DNA of 64,000 bases from an uncultured Solirubrobacterales bacterium (GTDB taxonomy: Bacteria > Actinomycetota > Thermoleophilia > Solirubrobacterales > 70-9). The position numbers were made by a program, and so were the translations under genes. The stretch lies in the NCBI GenBank assembly GCA_903939845.1, contig CAJAIJ010000037.1:84455-148454 (forward strand). Direction: 5' to 3'. Of this stretch, positions 54,870 through 62,869 are shown in pieces. Position 1 is the stretch's first letter. Each line of letters starts with the position of its first letter. The notes under the pieces were generated by a model. The model was not told the origin of the DNA, did not search any database, and saw only the letters and a list, made by a program, of their open reading frames with translations.

Positions 54870-55715
54870 ATGAACCTCTGGTCGCGCATACGGGAGAACG
54901 CCGTCCTCTACATCGGCATCCTCGTGATCTTCTACATGCTTGCCCCGATCGTGGTCATAGCGATCTTCTCCTTCAACGATCCCACCGGCAAGTTCAACTT
55001 CGAGTGGGCCGGATTCACGACGCAGTACTGGGCCGGCGCCTTCGACAACGAGGAGATCAACCGGTCGCTCTGGCTGAGCATCCGGCTCGCCTTCTTCACC
55101 TCGCTCGGGGCGACGATCCTGGGGACGCTGATCGCCCTGGCGCTCGTCCGATACGAGTTCTTCGGCCGCAAGGCAGCGAACCTGCTGATCGTGATTCCGA
55201 TCGCGACTCCGGAGGTCGTGATCGGTGCCGCGCTGCTTTCACTCTTCGTCTATGCGTCGGCGGCACTGGGCTTCACGACCCTCCTGATCGCCCACATCAT
55301 GTTCTCGATCAGCTTCGCCGTGATCGTCGTGAGGTCACGGCTGATCGGGTTCGATCGACGGCTCGAGGAGGCCGCAGCCGACCTCGGGGCGGCACCTTTG
55401 ACCACCTTCTTCCGGATCACTCTGCCCCTGCTCGCACCCGGCATCGCCGGTGCCCTGATGCTCACTTTCGCCCTCTCGGTGGACGACTTCGTCATCTCGA
55501 ACTTCAACGCCGGCGCAGAAGTGACGTTCCCCCTCTACATCTTCGGTGCCAATCAGCGAGGGATCCCGGTCCAGGTGAACGTGATCGCGACGATCCTCTT
55601 CGCGGTCACGATCATCGCGATGACCTTCGTGATCCTGCAACAGCGCAGAGCCGAGAAGATGGTCGAGAAGCGGGCCGATGACGACAAGAAGGCTTCGGTC
55701 GCAATCCCGATCTGA
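54870..55715 (+). CDS. potC: Spermidine/putrescine ABC transporter permease
   Basis: The 281-residue partner permease, again with six helices. Its EAA loop is EEAAADLGAAPLTTFFRITLPLLAPGI, and a characteristic SVDDFVISNFNAGAEVTFPLYIFG segment follows. The C-terminus is a charged tail. It lies 64 nt upstream of an aldehyde dehydrogenase gene on the same strand, so that enzyme may be on the transporter transcript. Confidence 0.93.
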   Translation: MNLWSRIRENAVLYIGILVIFYMLAPIVVIAIFSFNDPTGKFNFEWAGFTTQYWAGAFDNEEINRSLWLSIRLAFFTSLGATILGTLIALALVRYEFFGRKAANLLIVIPIATPEVVIGAALLSLFVYASAALGFTTLLIAHIMFSISFAVIVVRSRLIGFDRRLEEAAADLGAAPLTTFFRITLPLLAPGIAGALMLTFALSVDDFVISNFNAGAEVTFPLYIFGANQRGIPVQVNVIATILFAVTIIAMTFVILQQRRAEKMVEKRADDDKKASVAIPI

Positions 55716-55779
55716 GGCACCCGTCCCGGAGCTTGCGGGAATGACTTCCAAGCGGTCCGATTTCCCATAAGTTCCCTTC

Positions 55780-57249
55780 ATGGGATACGAGACTGACCTT
55801 CTGATTGCAGGCGAACGCGTTGCCGGCGACGGTGCCGCGCTCGAAATCGAGAACCCGGCGACTGAGCAGATCGTGGCAACGGTCGGTTCGGCCTCCTCCG
55901 CTCAGCTCGACAGGGCCGTGGATGCCGCCCGGGCGGCTTCGAAGGAGTGGGCCTCGATGCCGGCCGTCGACCGGGCGCCGCTGCTCAGGGGGATCGCCGA
56001 TGGCCTGAGGGAGAAGACCGAGGAGTTGGCCATCCTGATGACGACCGAGATCGGTCGGCCACTGACCGAATCCCGGGACGAAGTCGAATGGTGCGCTGCC
56101 TGCCTGGACTACTACGCCGAGATCGCGAGGTCCGAGATCGGCCGGGTCATCCCCCCGATCGAGTCGAGCCAGTTCGCGGTCGTGGTCAAGGAACCTCACG
56201 GAGTGGTCGGATGCATCGTGCCGTGGAACTACCCCTTGCTCCTGCTCTTCTGGAAGCTCGCCCCCGCGCTGGCCGCCGGCAACACGATCGTCGCCAAGCC
56301 CTCCGAGTTGACCCCGCTTTCCACCCTCGCCCTCGCAGACGTGTTCTCGGGGCTGCCGGCCGGGACCGTGAATCTGGTCGCCGGTGCCGGCGAGACGGGT
56401 GCCGCGATCGCCGAGCACGAAGGGATCGACTGCGTCGCCTTCACCGGCTCGGTCGAGACCGGAAAGAAGGTCGGGATCGCGTGTGCTGCCAGGAACGCGA
56501 GGGTGAACCTCGAGATGGGCGGCAAGGACCCCTTCATCATCTGTCCCGACGTCGCCGACGAAGCGCTCGCGATCGCGGCACGCGGAGGAGCCTGGGCGGC
56601 CTTCCTGAATGCGGGCCAGGTCTGTACCTCCTCGGAGAGGTTCTACGTGGTCGGTGATGCCTACGAACCGTTCGTCGAAGCGTTCGTCGAACACACGAAG
56701 TCGCTGGTCGTCGGGGATCCGACCGACCCGGGGACCGACATTGGGCCGATGGTCTCGGCCCGGCAGCGCGACAAGGCGCTGGCCCAGGTCGAGTCGGCGG
56801 TCGGGGCCGGCGCCCAACTACTCACGGGCGGCAGCGACGGTGGCCGCGAGACCGGCCACTTCCTCGAGCCGAGCGTCCTCGTCGATGTTCCGGGGGATGC
56901 CGACCTGCTCAACCTCGAGACCTTCGGACCGGTCGCTCCGATCGTCGCGGTGGACTCGCTGGACGAGGCGATCGAGCGGGCGAACGGGCTCGAGTTCGGC
57001 CTCGGTGCGATCGCCTACACCCGGGACCTCGCGAACGCGATCAAGTGCCTGAAGGAGATCCGGGCGGGATCGGTCTGGATCAATGACCCGCTCACCGACA
57101 ACGACGCCGGTCCGTTCGGCGGCTTCAAGAACTCGGGGATAGGTCGGGAACTCGGGGCCGAGGGCCTGGACGCCTTTCGCGAGGCCAAGCATGTCCACAT
57201 CGAGACCGAGATCGAGATCAAGGAGTGGTGGTACCCCTACGGCGAGTGA
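55780..57249 (+). CDS. Aldehyde dehydrogenase (polyamine-linked)
   Basis: A 489-residue aldehyde dehydrogenase with catalytic Cys282 in NAGQVCTSSER, general-base Glu in LEMGGKDPF and oxyanion Asn in PWNYPLLLLFWKLAPAL. It resembles gamma-aminobutyraldehyde and betaine aldehyde dehydrogenases. As the gene after potC it probably oxidises an aminoaldehyde from an imported diamine. Together with the enzyme at 47182 it gives the island two such enzymes, perhaps for different chain lengths or for succinate semialdehyde. Its stop is immediately adjacent to that of the convergent lipoprotein gene. Confidence 0.88.
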   Translation: MGYETDLLIAGERVAGDGAALEIENPATEQIVATVGSASSAQLDRAVDAARAASKEWASMPAVDRAPLLRGIADGLREKTEELAILMTTEIGRPLTESRDEVEWCAACLDYYAEIARSEIGRVIPPIESSQFAVVVKEPHGVVGCIVPWNYPLLLLFWKLAPALAAGNTIVAKPSELTPLSTLALADVFSGLPAGTVNLVAGAGETGAAIAEHEGIDCVAFTGSVETGKKVGIACAARNARVNLEMGGKDPFIICPDVADEALAIAARGGAWAAFLNAGQVCTSSERFYVVGDAYEPFVEAFVEHTKSLVVGDPTDPGTDIGPMVSARQRDKALAQVESAVGAGAQLLTGGSDGGRETGHFLEPSVLVDVPGDADLLNLETFGPVAPIVAVDSLDEAIERANGLEFGLGAIAYTRDLANAIKCLKEIRAGSVWINDPLTDNDAGPFGGFKNSGIGRELGAEGLDAFREAKHVHIETEIEIKEWWYPYGE

Positions 57250-57771
57250 TCAGCTTGCCGTGCCGGTGGCCGGACCTGCCTCGGCACAGTCGTCGAGACC
57301 GGCCTGACGGGCCGCTCGATCGGCACTCCCCTGAACCTCCTGAAGTCTGGTGGCAACGGAGAGCAGGGTCGCGGTGTCGGACTCACGGAGGGCATCGACC
57401 ACCCCGGGAACCAGTTCGGTCAGCTCCTCGCTGCTCTGGATGAAGGCGTCGATCGCTTCCCGATCGCCTGACGGCCGCTCCAGGTCGGAGATCTCGGTGA
57501 TCGAGCGCTTCAGCTCCGCCCCGTACTCCTCGAATGTGTCTGCCGCCTGATCGAAGTCGCCGCTCGCAACCTGCTTCTGGAAGGCCTCTTCCTGTCCGGA
57601 CGAGAACGACTCGAACTCGGCACAGACCGAGTTGGCATCGGCGACGAACTCCTCTCCCGAGTCCCCGCCCCCACAACCGGCGAGAGCGAGGACGACGATG
57701 GTCGACAGCAGGGCACCTGCGAGGCCCCGAGCGAGGCCGGAAGGATTCGTGTGCTTCGAGTTGGAGGACAT
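57250..57771 (-). CDS. Lipoprotein of unknown function within the polyamine island
   Basis: A 173-residue lipoprotein: N-terminal signal with LSTIVVLALAGC lipobox (Cys33), then a mostly helical acidic domain (QEEAFQKQVASGDFDQAADTFEEYGAELKRS) with two further Cys (NSVCAEF and DDCAEA) that could pair. TATCCT on the minus strand (57783-57778) ends 6 nt before the ATG: leaderless. It is oriented opposite to its neighbours. Role in polyamine handling is possible but unsupported by motif. Confidence 0.75.
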   Translation of the reverse strand: MSSNSKHTNPSGLARGLAGALLSTIVVLALAGCGGGDSGEEFVADANSVCAEFESFSSGQEEAFQKQVASGDFDQAADTFEEYGAELKRSITEISDLERPSGDREAIDAFIQSSEELTELVPGVVDALRESDTATLLSVATRLQEVQGSADRAARQAGLDDCAEAGPATGTAS

Positions 57772-57811
57772 GCCCTGAGGATAGCCACGAACCTCCGGCT
57801 AGACTCGATCG

Positions 57812-59275
57812 ATGGCCGATCAGGACCAGACACCGTATGTCGATGCCCTCCTCGAGTTCGCCCGCAGCGACCCCGGCCGCTACAACGTGCCGGGCCACCA
57901 GGGCGGGGTCGGCTCGGACGAGGCGCTGCGTCTTCTGGTCGGACAGTCGGGTCTCTCGGATGACATTCCGACACTGATTCCGGGAATAGACGTGGGGGAT
58001 CCCAACCCCTTCGAGGAGGCGCAGGCCCTCGCGGCCGAAGCGTGGGGGGCGAAGAGAACGTGGTTCCTGGTCAACGGTGCATCCCAGGGCAATCAGTCGA
58101 TGTGCCTCGCCCTGGGACACATGGGCCGGACCGTCGTCGCCCAGAGAAACGTCCACTCTTCGGTGATCGACGGGATGGTGATGGCCGGACTGATGCCCCA
58201 CTTCGCCGCGCCGGAAGTCGATCCGGAGCTGGGAATCATCCACTGCCTGACACCGAAGGCCCTCGATGAAGCGCTGGCGGATTGCCCGGAAGCGGCCGCA
58301 GCGATCGTCGTCTCCCCGACCTACTTCGGTGCGGCGGCCGACGTGGAGGGCCTGGCCGAGGTGGCACACCGACGTGGGGTCCCCCTGGTGGTGGACGAGG
58401 CATGGGGCGGGCACCTGAGGTTCCATCCCGACCTGCCCCGCGACGCGATCTCCTCCGGGGCGGACCTGGTGATCTCGTCCACCCACAAGATCGTCGGCAG
58501 CATCACCCAGTCGGCGATGCTGCATCTCAGTGGTGACCTGATCGAGGAGCATGTCGTGGATCGGTGTGTCTCGATGACGGAATCGACGAGCCCCAACTCA
58601 CTGCTCCTGGGTTCCCTGGACGCGGCCCGCCGACAGGCTGCGGTCCACGGAGAGGAACTCCTTACGAATACGCTCGCGGTCCTTGCCGAGGCCCGCGCCG
58701 AGCTCGACTCGATGCCGGGGCTGGAGGTGATCGGAAACCGTCTGCTCGAGCGCGAGAGCGTTTCAGCATTCGACCCGCTCCGCCTGACCATCGACGTTCG
58801 GGGTACAGGGACCACCGGCTACCGGGTGGCCGAGAAGCTGAGGGAGACGGCGAACATAAATGTCGAGCTGGCCGCCGACACGGTGATCGTGGCCGTCTTC
58901 GGCATGGCCTCCGGCCTTCCGACCAGGGCGCGAAGGCTGCTGGACGGAATCGAGACCACACTGGGAGAGCTCGAGGCCGAGCGCCCGGATGAACTCCCGG
59001 CCTTCGCCCCGCCCCCTCCCTGGGGCGAGCCGCGGATGACTCCTCGAGACGCGTTCCTGGCAGCCCAGGATGTGGTCGCGTTCGACCAGGCCGAGGGGCG
59101 AATAGCGGCCGAGCCTCTGGCCACCTACCCCCCCGGGGTTCCGAACGTTCTGCCGGGCGAGGTGCTCACCCGGGAGACGCTCGACTACATCCGGGAATCG
59201 GTCGAGGGCGGCGGGTTCGTACGGGGCGCGACCGACCGCGGCCTCGGAACGCTCAGAGTCGTACGGGAATCCTGA
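57812..59275 (+). CDS. Ornithine/lysine/arginine decarboxylase family protein
   Basis: A 487-residue fold-type I PLP decarboxylase of the Orn/Lys/Arg major group, shorter than the inducible enterobacterial forms and closer to the SpeA/YaaO type. YNVPGHQGG opens the fold, FLVNGASQGNQ binds phosphate, His in RNVHSSV stacks on PLP, Asp in VDEAWGGHL contacts the ring, and Lys226 in SSTHKIVGS forms the Schiff base. Product would be putrescine, cadaverine or agmatine. TAGACT (57800-57805) ends 6 nt before the ATG. Placed beside the polyamine uptake and breakdown genes, it completes a polyamine island. Confidence 0.9.
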   Translation: MADQDQTPYVDALLEFARSDPGRYNVPGHQGGVGSDEALRLLVGQSGLSDDIPTLIPGIDVGDPNPFEEAQALAAEAWGAKRTWFLVNGASQGNQSMCLALGHMGRTVVAQRNVHSSVIDGMVMAGLMPHFAAPEVDPELGIIHCLTPKALDEALADCPEAAAAIVVSPTYFGAAADVEGLAEVAHRRGVPLVVDEAWGGHLRFHPDLPRDAISSGADLVISSTHKIVGSITQSAMLHLSGDLIEEHVVDRCVSMTESTSPNSLLLGSLDAARRQAAVHGEELLTNTLAVLAEARAELDSMPGLEVIGNRLLERESVSAFDPLRLTIDVRGTGTTGYRVAEKLRETANINVELAADTVIVAVFGMASGLPTRARRLLDGIETTLGELEAERPDELPAFAPPPPWGEPRMTPRDAFLAAQDVVAFDQAEGRIAAEPLATYPPGVPNVLPGEVLTRETLDYIRESVEGGGFVRGATDRGLGTLRVVRES

Positions 59276-59284
59276 GATCGGGCC

Positions 59285-59662
59285 TCAGGAGGCCTCGAGC
59301 AGCTCGACCCGATAGCCGTCCGGATCCTGCACGAAGCAGAGCCGCGGGCCGTCGATCGAGACGGTGTAGGGAGGTTTCTCGGGCTCGATCCCGGCTGCGG
59401 CCAGCTTTCCCAGGACGCCGTCGAGGTCGTCGACCGTGATCGCGATGTGCCCGTAGCCGGTGCCGATCTCATAGGGCTCTTTGCGGCCGATGTTGAAGGT
59501 GAGCTCGAGCCTCGGCCCGTCGCCCTCGAAGCCCATGTAGGCATTGATCGCCTCCTCCCGGATGTGGAGACGACCCAGCTCGGTCATCCCCAGCTCCTCG
59601 TAGAAGGTGATCGACCGCTCGAGGTCGAGGACGCGGTAACAGGTATGGATCAGTTCAGACAT
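59285..59662 (-). CDS. VOC-family protein (glyoxalase I-like)
   Basis: A 125-residue vicinal-oxygen-chelate protein with two paired beta-alpha-beta-beta-beta modules. CYRVLDLERSITFYEELGM, GYGHIAITVDD and the C-terminal CFVQDPDGYRVELLEAS carry the metal-binding His/Glu positions of glyoxalase I. It may detoxify methylglyoxal or act on another thioester or dioxygen substrate. TAGGCT (minus strand, 59674-59669) ends 6 nt before the ATG. Confidence 0.88.
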   Translation of the reverse strand: MSELIHTCYRVLDLERSITFYEELGMTELGRLHIREEAINAYMGFEGDGPRLELTFNIGRKEPYEIGTGYGHIAITVDDLDGVLGKLAAAGIEPEKPPYTVSIDGPRLCFVQDPDGYRVELLEAS

Positions 59663-59806
59663 TGACCCAGCCTACCGTCGTGCCTTCCCGGGGCGGGACA
59701 TCGGACCGAAAGGAAAGGGCCGCGAACGACCCCGTCGATCCGCCGGCCTGAACGCCGGGAGAGGGTCCGGTGAGGGGTTCCCTGTGCGCGCCCGGGGCCG
59801 GTGCGC

Positions 59807-60373
59807 TCAGGAAGAGCGCAGAGGTTTCAACGCCTCGGCCCATCGGGCCAGGGCGTTCAGCACCGAGGTCGCTCCGTGCTCTACCGGCTCGGTCGGGGTG
59901 AAGACGCCGTCGTCGTCGATCATGCTCGAGACGAAGGGAATAACGATCCCCTCGGGCACTGGCATCATGTTCATCTGCAGGAGAGTGGGCTTCAGCGACT
60001 GGGCCGCCCGCATCCCGCCCGACACCCCTCCGTAGCTGGCGAAGGCAACCGGCTTGTACTTCCACTCGGCACTGAGGAAGTCGATCGCGTTCTTGAGCGC
60101 CGGGGCCGGGGTCGCGTTGTATTCGGGCGAAACCAGGATGAAGGCGTCCGCCGGCTCGACCAGGGCACTCCACCGCTTGGTGTGCTCCTTCGTGTACTGG
60201 CCGAGATGGGGCATGTTCGGCTCGTCCATGAACGGAAGATCGATCTCGGCCAGGTCGAGGAGGGTTACCTCGAACCGATCGTCGGCCGAGGCGAACCGCT
60301 CGACCCAGAGCCCGACCGGAAGCCCGACCCGTCCGGGCCGGACGCTTCCCACGATGATCCTGAGGTCCAGCAT
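59807..60373 (-). CDS. NADPH-dependent FMN reductase
   Basis: A 188-residue flavodoxin-like protein. IIVGSVRPGRVGLPV is the FMN-phosphate loop, LVSPEYNATPAPALKNAIDFLS is the family signature and ASYGGVSGGMRAAQSLKP a second flavin contact. It would reduce FMN, quinones or azo compounds. An AAGGA site precedes the ATG, and tRNA-Asp lies 38 nt upstream on the same strand. Confidence 0.9.
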   Translation of the reverse strand: MLDLRIIVGSVRPGRVGLPVGLWVERFASADDRFEVTLLDLAEIDLPFMDEPNMPHLGQYTKEHTKRWSALVEPADAFILVSPEYNATPAPALKNAIDFLSAEWKYKPVAFASYGGVSGGMRAAQSLKPTLLQMNMMPVPEGIVIPFVSSMIDDDGVFTPTEPVEHGATSVLNALARWAEALKPLRSS

Positions 60374-60411
60374 TCCTTGTTCCTCTCGACTCGCAATCCG
60401 CCTGGGCGGAA

Positions 60412-60485
60412 CGGGAGTGACGGGACTCGAACCCGCGGCCTCTGGCGTGACAGGCCAGCGCTCTAACCAACTGAGCTACACCCCC
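60412..60485 (-). tRNA. tRNA-Asp (GTC)
   Basis: The reverse strand folds as a complete cloverleaf: acceptor GGGGGTG paired with CACTCCC (one G-U), D-arm from GCTCAGTTGG, anticodon stem CTGGC/GCCAG with loop CTGTCAC (anticodon GTC), T-arm GCGGGTTCGAGTCCCGT, and discriminator G. CCA is not encoded. No variable-arm extension. Confidence 0.96.
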
Positions 60486-60558
60486 CGTGTTCGGGGCCGG
60501 CCTCGAGGCCGGTCCGGCGATTATCGCAATGTCGCGCGAAGTGCGTAATCTGGCGGCC

Positions 60559-61416
60559 ATGAAACTGGTCTCCTACGCATCCAGTGAAGGTCCGCGCGCC
60601 GGAGTGATCGTCGACGGAGAGGTGGTCGATGCCTGGGTGGCACTCGGGGATCCGGCCCGCAGCAGCCTCAGGGAAGTGCTCCTCGAGGGCCGCCTCGAAG
60701 AACTCGCGGAGGCGGTCGGAGGCGGCGATTCGCCCGAGCCGGTCGGGCCGGTCGGGGAAGTCGTGCTGGAGGCTCCGATCACCGATCCCGAAAAGATCAT
60801 CTGCATCGGACTCAACTACCGGGCCCATGCCGAGGAGTTCAACCTCGACATTCCCGTGGCCCCGACAGTGTTCGCAAAGTTCAGGAACGCCCTGGTCGGG
60901 ACCGGCGCGACGGTCGAGCTGCCGGGAGCGAGCGAGAAGGTCGATTTCGAAGCCGAGGTCGCGTTCGTGATCGGGAAGAGAGCAAAAGAGGTCACGGTCG
61001 AGGATGCGCTCGGCCATGTCGCCGGCTACACGCTGCTCGACGACCTCTCGGCACGAGACCTCCAGTTCCTCACTCCCCAATGGATGCCGGGCAAGGTCTT
61101 CGACGGCTCGGCACCGTGCGGGCCCTGGCTGGTCACCCCCGATGAGGTCGGCTCGCACGACGAGATCGACCTCGCACTGACCCTCAACGGCGAAGAGATG
61201 CAGTCTTCGTCCACGGCCGACCTGATCTTCTCCGTCCCGGAGCTGGTCTCCCGGCTGTCCCATTGGATGGCGCTCGAACCGGGTGACATCGTCTCGACCG
61301 GAACTCCGTCAGGAGTCGGCAGCGGTCGAAAGCCCCGGGTCTGGCTCGGGCCCGGTGACAGGGTCGTGGTCTCCTCGTCTGTGATCGGTCAGCTCGAGAC
61401 GACGATCTCGGCCTGA
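60559..61416 (+). CDS. Fumarylacetoacetate hydrolase family protein
   Basis: A 285-residue FAH-superfamily protein, which cleaves or decarboxylates 2-oxo acids such as oxaloacetate, acylpyruvates or homoprotocatechuate intermediates. CIGLNYRAHAEEF opens the catalytic domain, metal ligands are in DFEAEVAFVIGKRAKEV and YTLLDDLSARDLQ, and the C-terminal STGTPSGVG is conserved. ATG 60559 is chosen because TAATCT (60546-60551) ends 7 nt before it; a longer frame to 60487 overlaps the tRNA spacer. It is not in an aromatic-degradation cluster, so the substrate is open. Confidence 0.9.
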   Translation: MKLVSYASSEGPRAGVIVDGEVVDAWVALGDPARSSLREVLLEGRLEELAEAVGGGDSPEPVGPVGEVVLEAPITDPEKIICIGLNYRAHAEEFNLDIPVAPTVFAKFRNALVGTGATVELPGASEKVDFEAEVAFVIGKRAKEVTVEDALGHVAGYTLLDDLSARDLQFLTPQWMPGKVFDGSAPCGPWLVTPDEVGSHDEIDLALTLNGEEMQSSSTADLIFSVPELVSRLSHWMALEPGDIVSTGTPSGVGSGRKPRVWLGPGDRVVVSSSVIGQLETTISA

Positions 61417-61429
61417 GGGGCCGGCGGCC

Positions 61430-62632
61430 CTAACGGCCCGCGAGTTCGTTTCGAACCGTGGCCAGGCCGGCCGAAAGAGGCGCGGGGGATCCAGGCAGAA
61501 CGGTTCCCGGGCCTCGACCGGTCGCGGCCCTCACGGAACGAGACGAACGGGTACCGGCCCAGAGGACCTTCGCCGGCCGGACCTTGAGTAGCTGTCTCCA
61601 GGTCGAGCCTCCGATGACGCCGTCGTCCTTCAGTCCCCGGCTCTTCTGGAACTCGATCACGGCCCGTCGCGTCTTCTTGCCGAAGATCCCCGAGACCGGC
61701 GTGTCGATCCCGGCACCGTTCAGGTGCTGCTGGACCCAGACGACCTGATCCCCGCGGCTGCCTCGCCTGAAGGTGGGATGCGAAGTGACGGCCTCATACC
61801 CTGCGGGAGGACGTGCGACGGAGCTGGCCAGGGCCTTCCACCCCAGTGGCGTGGTCTCCTGCCACGACCACCAACTGGGGGCCACATCGTAGGCGAGCAT
61901 GTACTTCCTGAACAGGAGCAGATCCCTCCTGGATGGTCTCAGGTAGGTCTGTCCCAACGGGTGGATCGGCCTCTTGTAGAGCCGGTTGTGAAACCAGGTG
62001 ATGTCGACCGAGGAGCGGACCGAGGTCCCGATCGTCTTCCAGTAGACCTGAGGCAGGTTGGTATCGGCAGCACCCGGGCCGAGGAAGACCGAGTACGGGA
62101 AGGCCGGGTGGTAATGGACGTAAGGGAAAGTGCTGAGGCCGAGCGGGAACTTCGGCCCGACCAGGTTCCTCAGTCTCCGTATGTAGCGGTCGGCCCCGGC
62201 GTAGTTGCCTTCGTACTCGGTCTCGGCATCGATCACGAAGCAGTCGGCCCCCTGTCGCTTGGCGAAAGCCGATGCTTTGGCCTCGGCAACGGGGCTCCGA
62301 CCGTAGACGTAGTGCCAACCACAGACCTTCAGGCCGGCCCGCTGCAGGCGCGACACGGTCGACTTCGTGAACTGCCGCCAGGTCCCGGTCCCGTCTGCCG
62401 ACTTGATGTAGAGGGTCCTGATCTTCGAGGCTCTGGCCCTGCGGATGATCCGGTCGAGGTCACCACCCTGGGAACTCTCGATGTACCAGATCCACATTCC
62501 TGCCCGGGCGAAAGGAGACGGTGTTTCCTGCCCGGCAGCGGCAGCCGTCCCCCCGGTCGTGCCGAGGAGGCCCGCCAGGAGCAGGCAGAGGAGGGCGACT
62601 CGCAGAATTCGGGTGACTCGTGTCGGGGCCAT
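61430..62632 (-). CDS. Secreted glycosidase-like TIM-barrel protein with peptidoglycan-binding domain
   Basis: A 400-residue exported protein. The signal peptide (about 1-33, ALLCLLLAGLLG) is followed by a barrel-type domain with GMWIWYIESSQGG and FVIDAETEYEG; Asp135 and Glu137 are placed like the D-x-E of GH25-type lysozymes and related barrels. Residues about 288-350 form a PG_binding_1 domain (GDQVVWVQQHLNGAGI, GIFGKKTRRAVIEFQK). A basic, Ser-rich tail ends the protein. It probably binds and perhaps cuts cell wall, its own or that of competitors. ATG 62632 is placed at the signal peptide. Confidence 0.8.
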   Translation of the reverse strand: MAPTRVTRILRVALLCLLLAGLLGTTGGTAAAAGQETPSPFARAGMWIWYIESSQGGDLDRIIRRARASKIRTLYIKSADGTGTWRQFTKSTVSRLQRAGLKVCGWHYVYGRSPVAEAKASAFAKRQGADCFVIDAETEYEGNYAGADRYIRRLRNLVGPKFPLGLSTFPYVHYHPAFPYSVFLGPGAADTNLPQVYWKTIGTSVRSSVDITWFHNRLYKRPIHPLGQTYLRPSRRDLLLFRKYMLAYDVAPSWWSWQETTPLGWKALASSVARPPAGYEAVTSHPTFRRGSRGDQVVWVQQHLNGAGIDTPVSGIFGKKTRRAVIEFQKSRGLKDDGVIGGSTWRQLLKVRPAKVLWAGTRSSRSVRAATGRGPGTVLPGSPAPLSAGLATVRNELAGR

Positions 62633-62869
62633 CTTCGGGAACAAACACCGTAGAGGCTCCCGGGTCTCACTCCGGTGACAGAAGGGTGAAGCGTGATTCA
62701 TGACCACAGACCCTGACAGGGTGCCGGTCCCGGCTGCCCGACAGAGGGCCTGTCGGTAGCCCGGTTTCACCCGGATATCGCCAAAACCCGCTACGAGAGC
62801 CTCTTTCCGGTGTTAAGGTAGGCGAAGGGAAGCAGGGGCCATCCGGCCCTGGAAAGGGAGATGGAGAGA
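62633..62869. other. Divergent spacer with palindromes
   Basis: This 237-bp spacer separates two divergent secreted-protein genes. It holds the palindrome ACCCTG-A-CAGGGT (62710-62722), a perfect 7-bp hairpin CCGACAG/CTGTCGG with loop AGGGC (62738-62756) and a TTAAGGT tract (62813-62819) that could be a -10. No coding frame is convincing. Confidence 0.4.
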
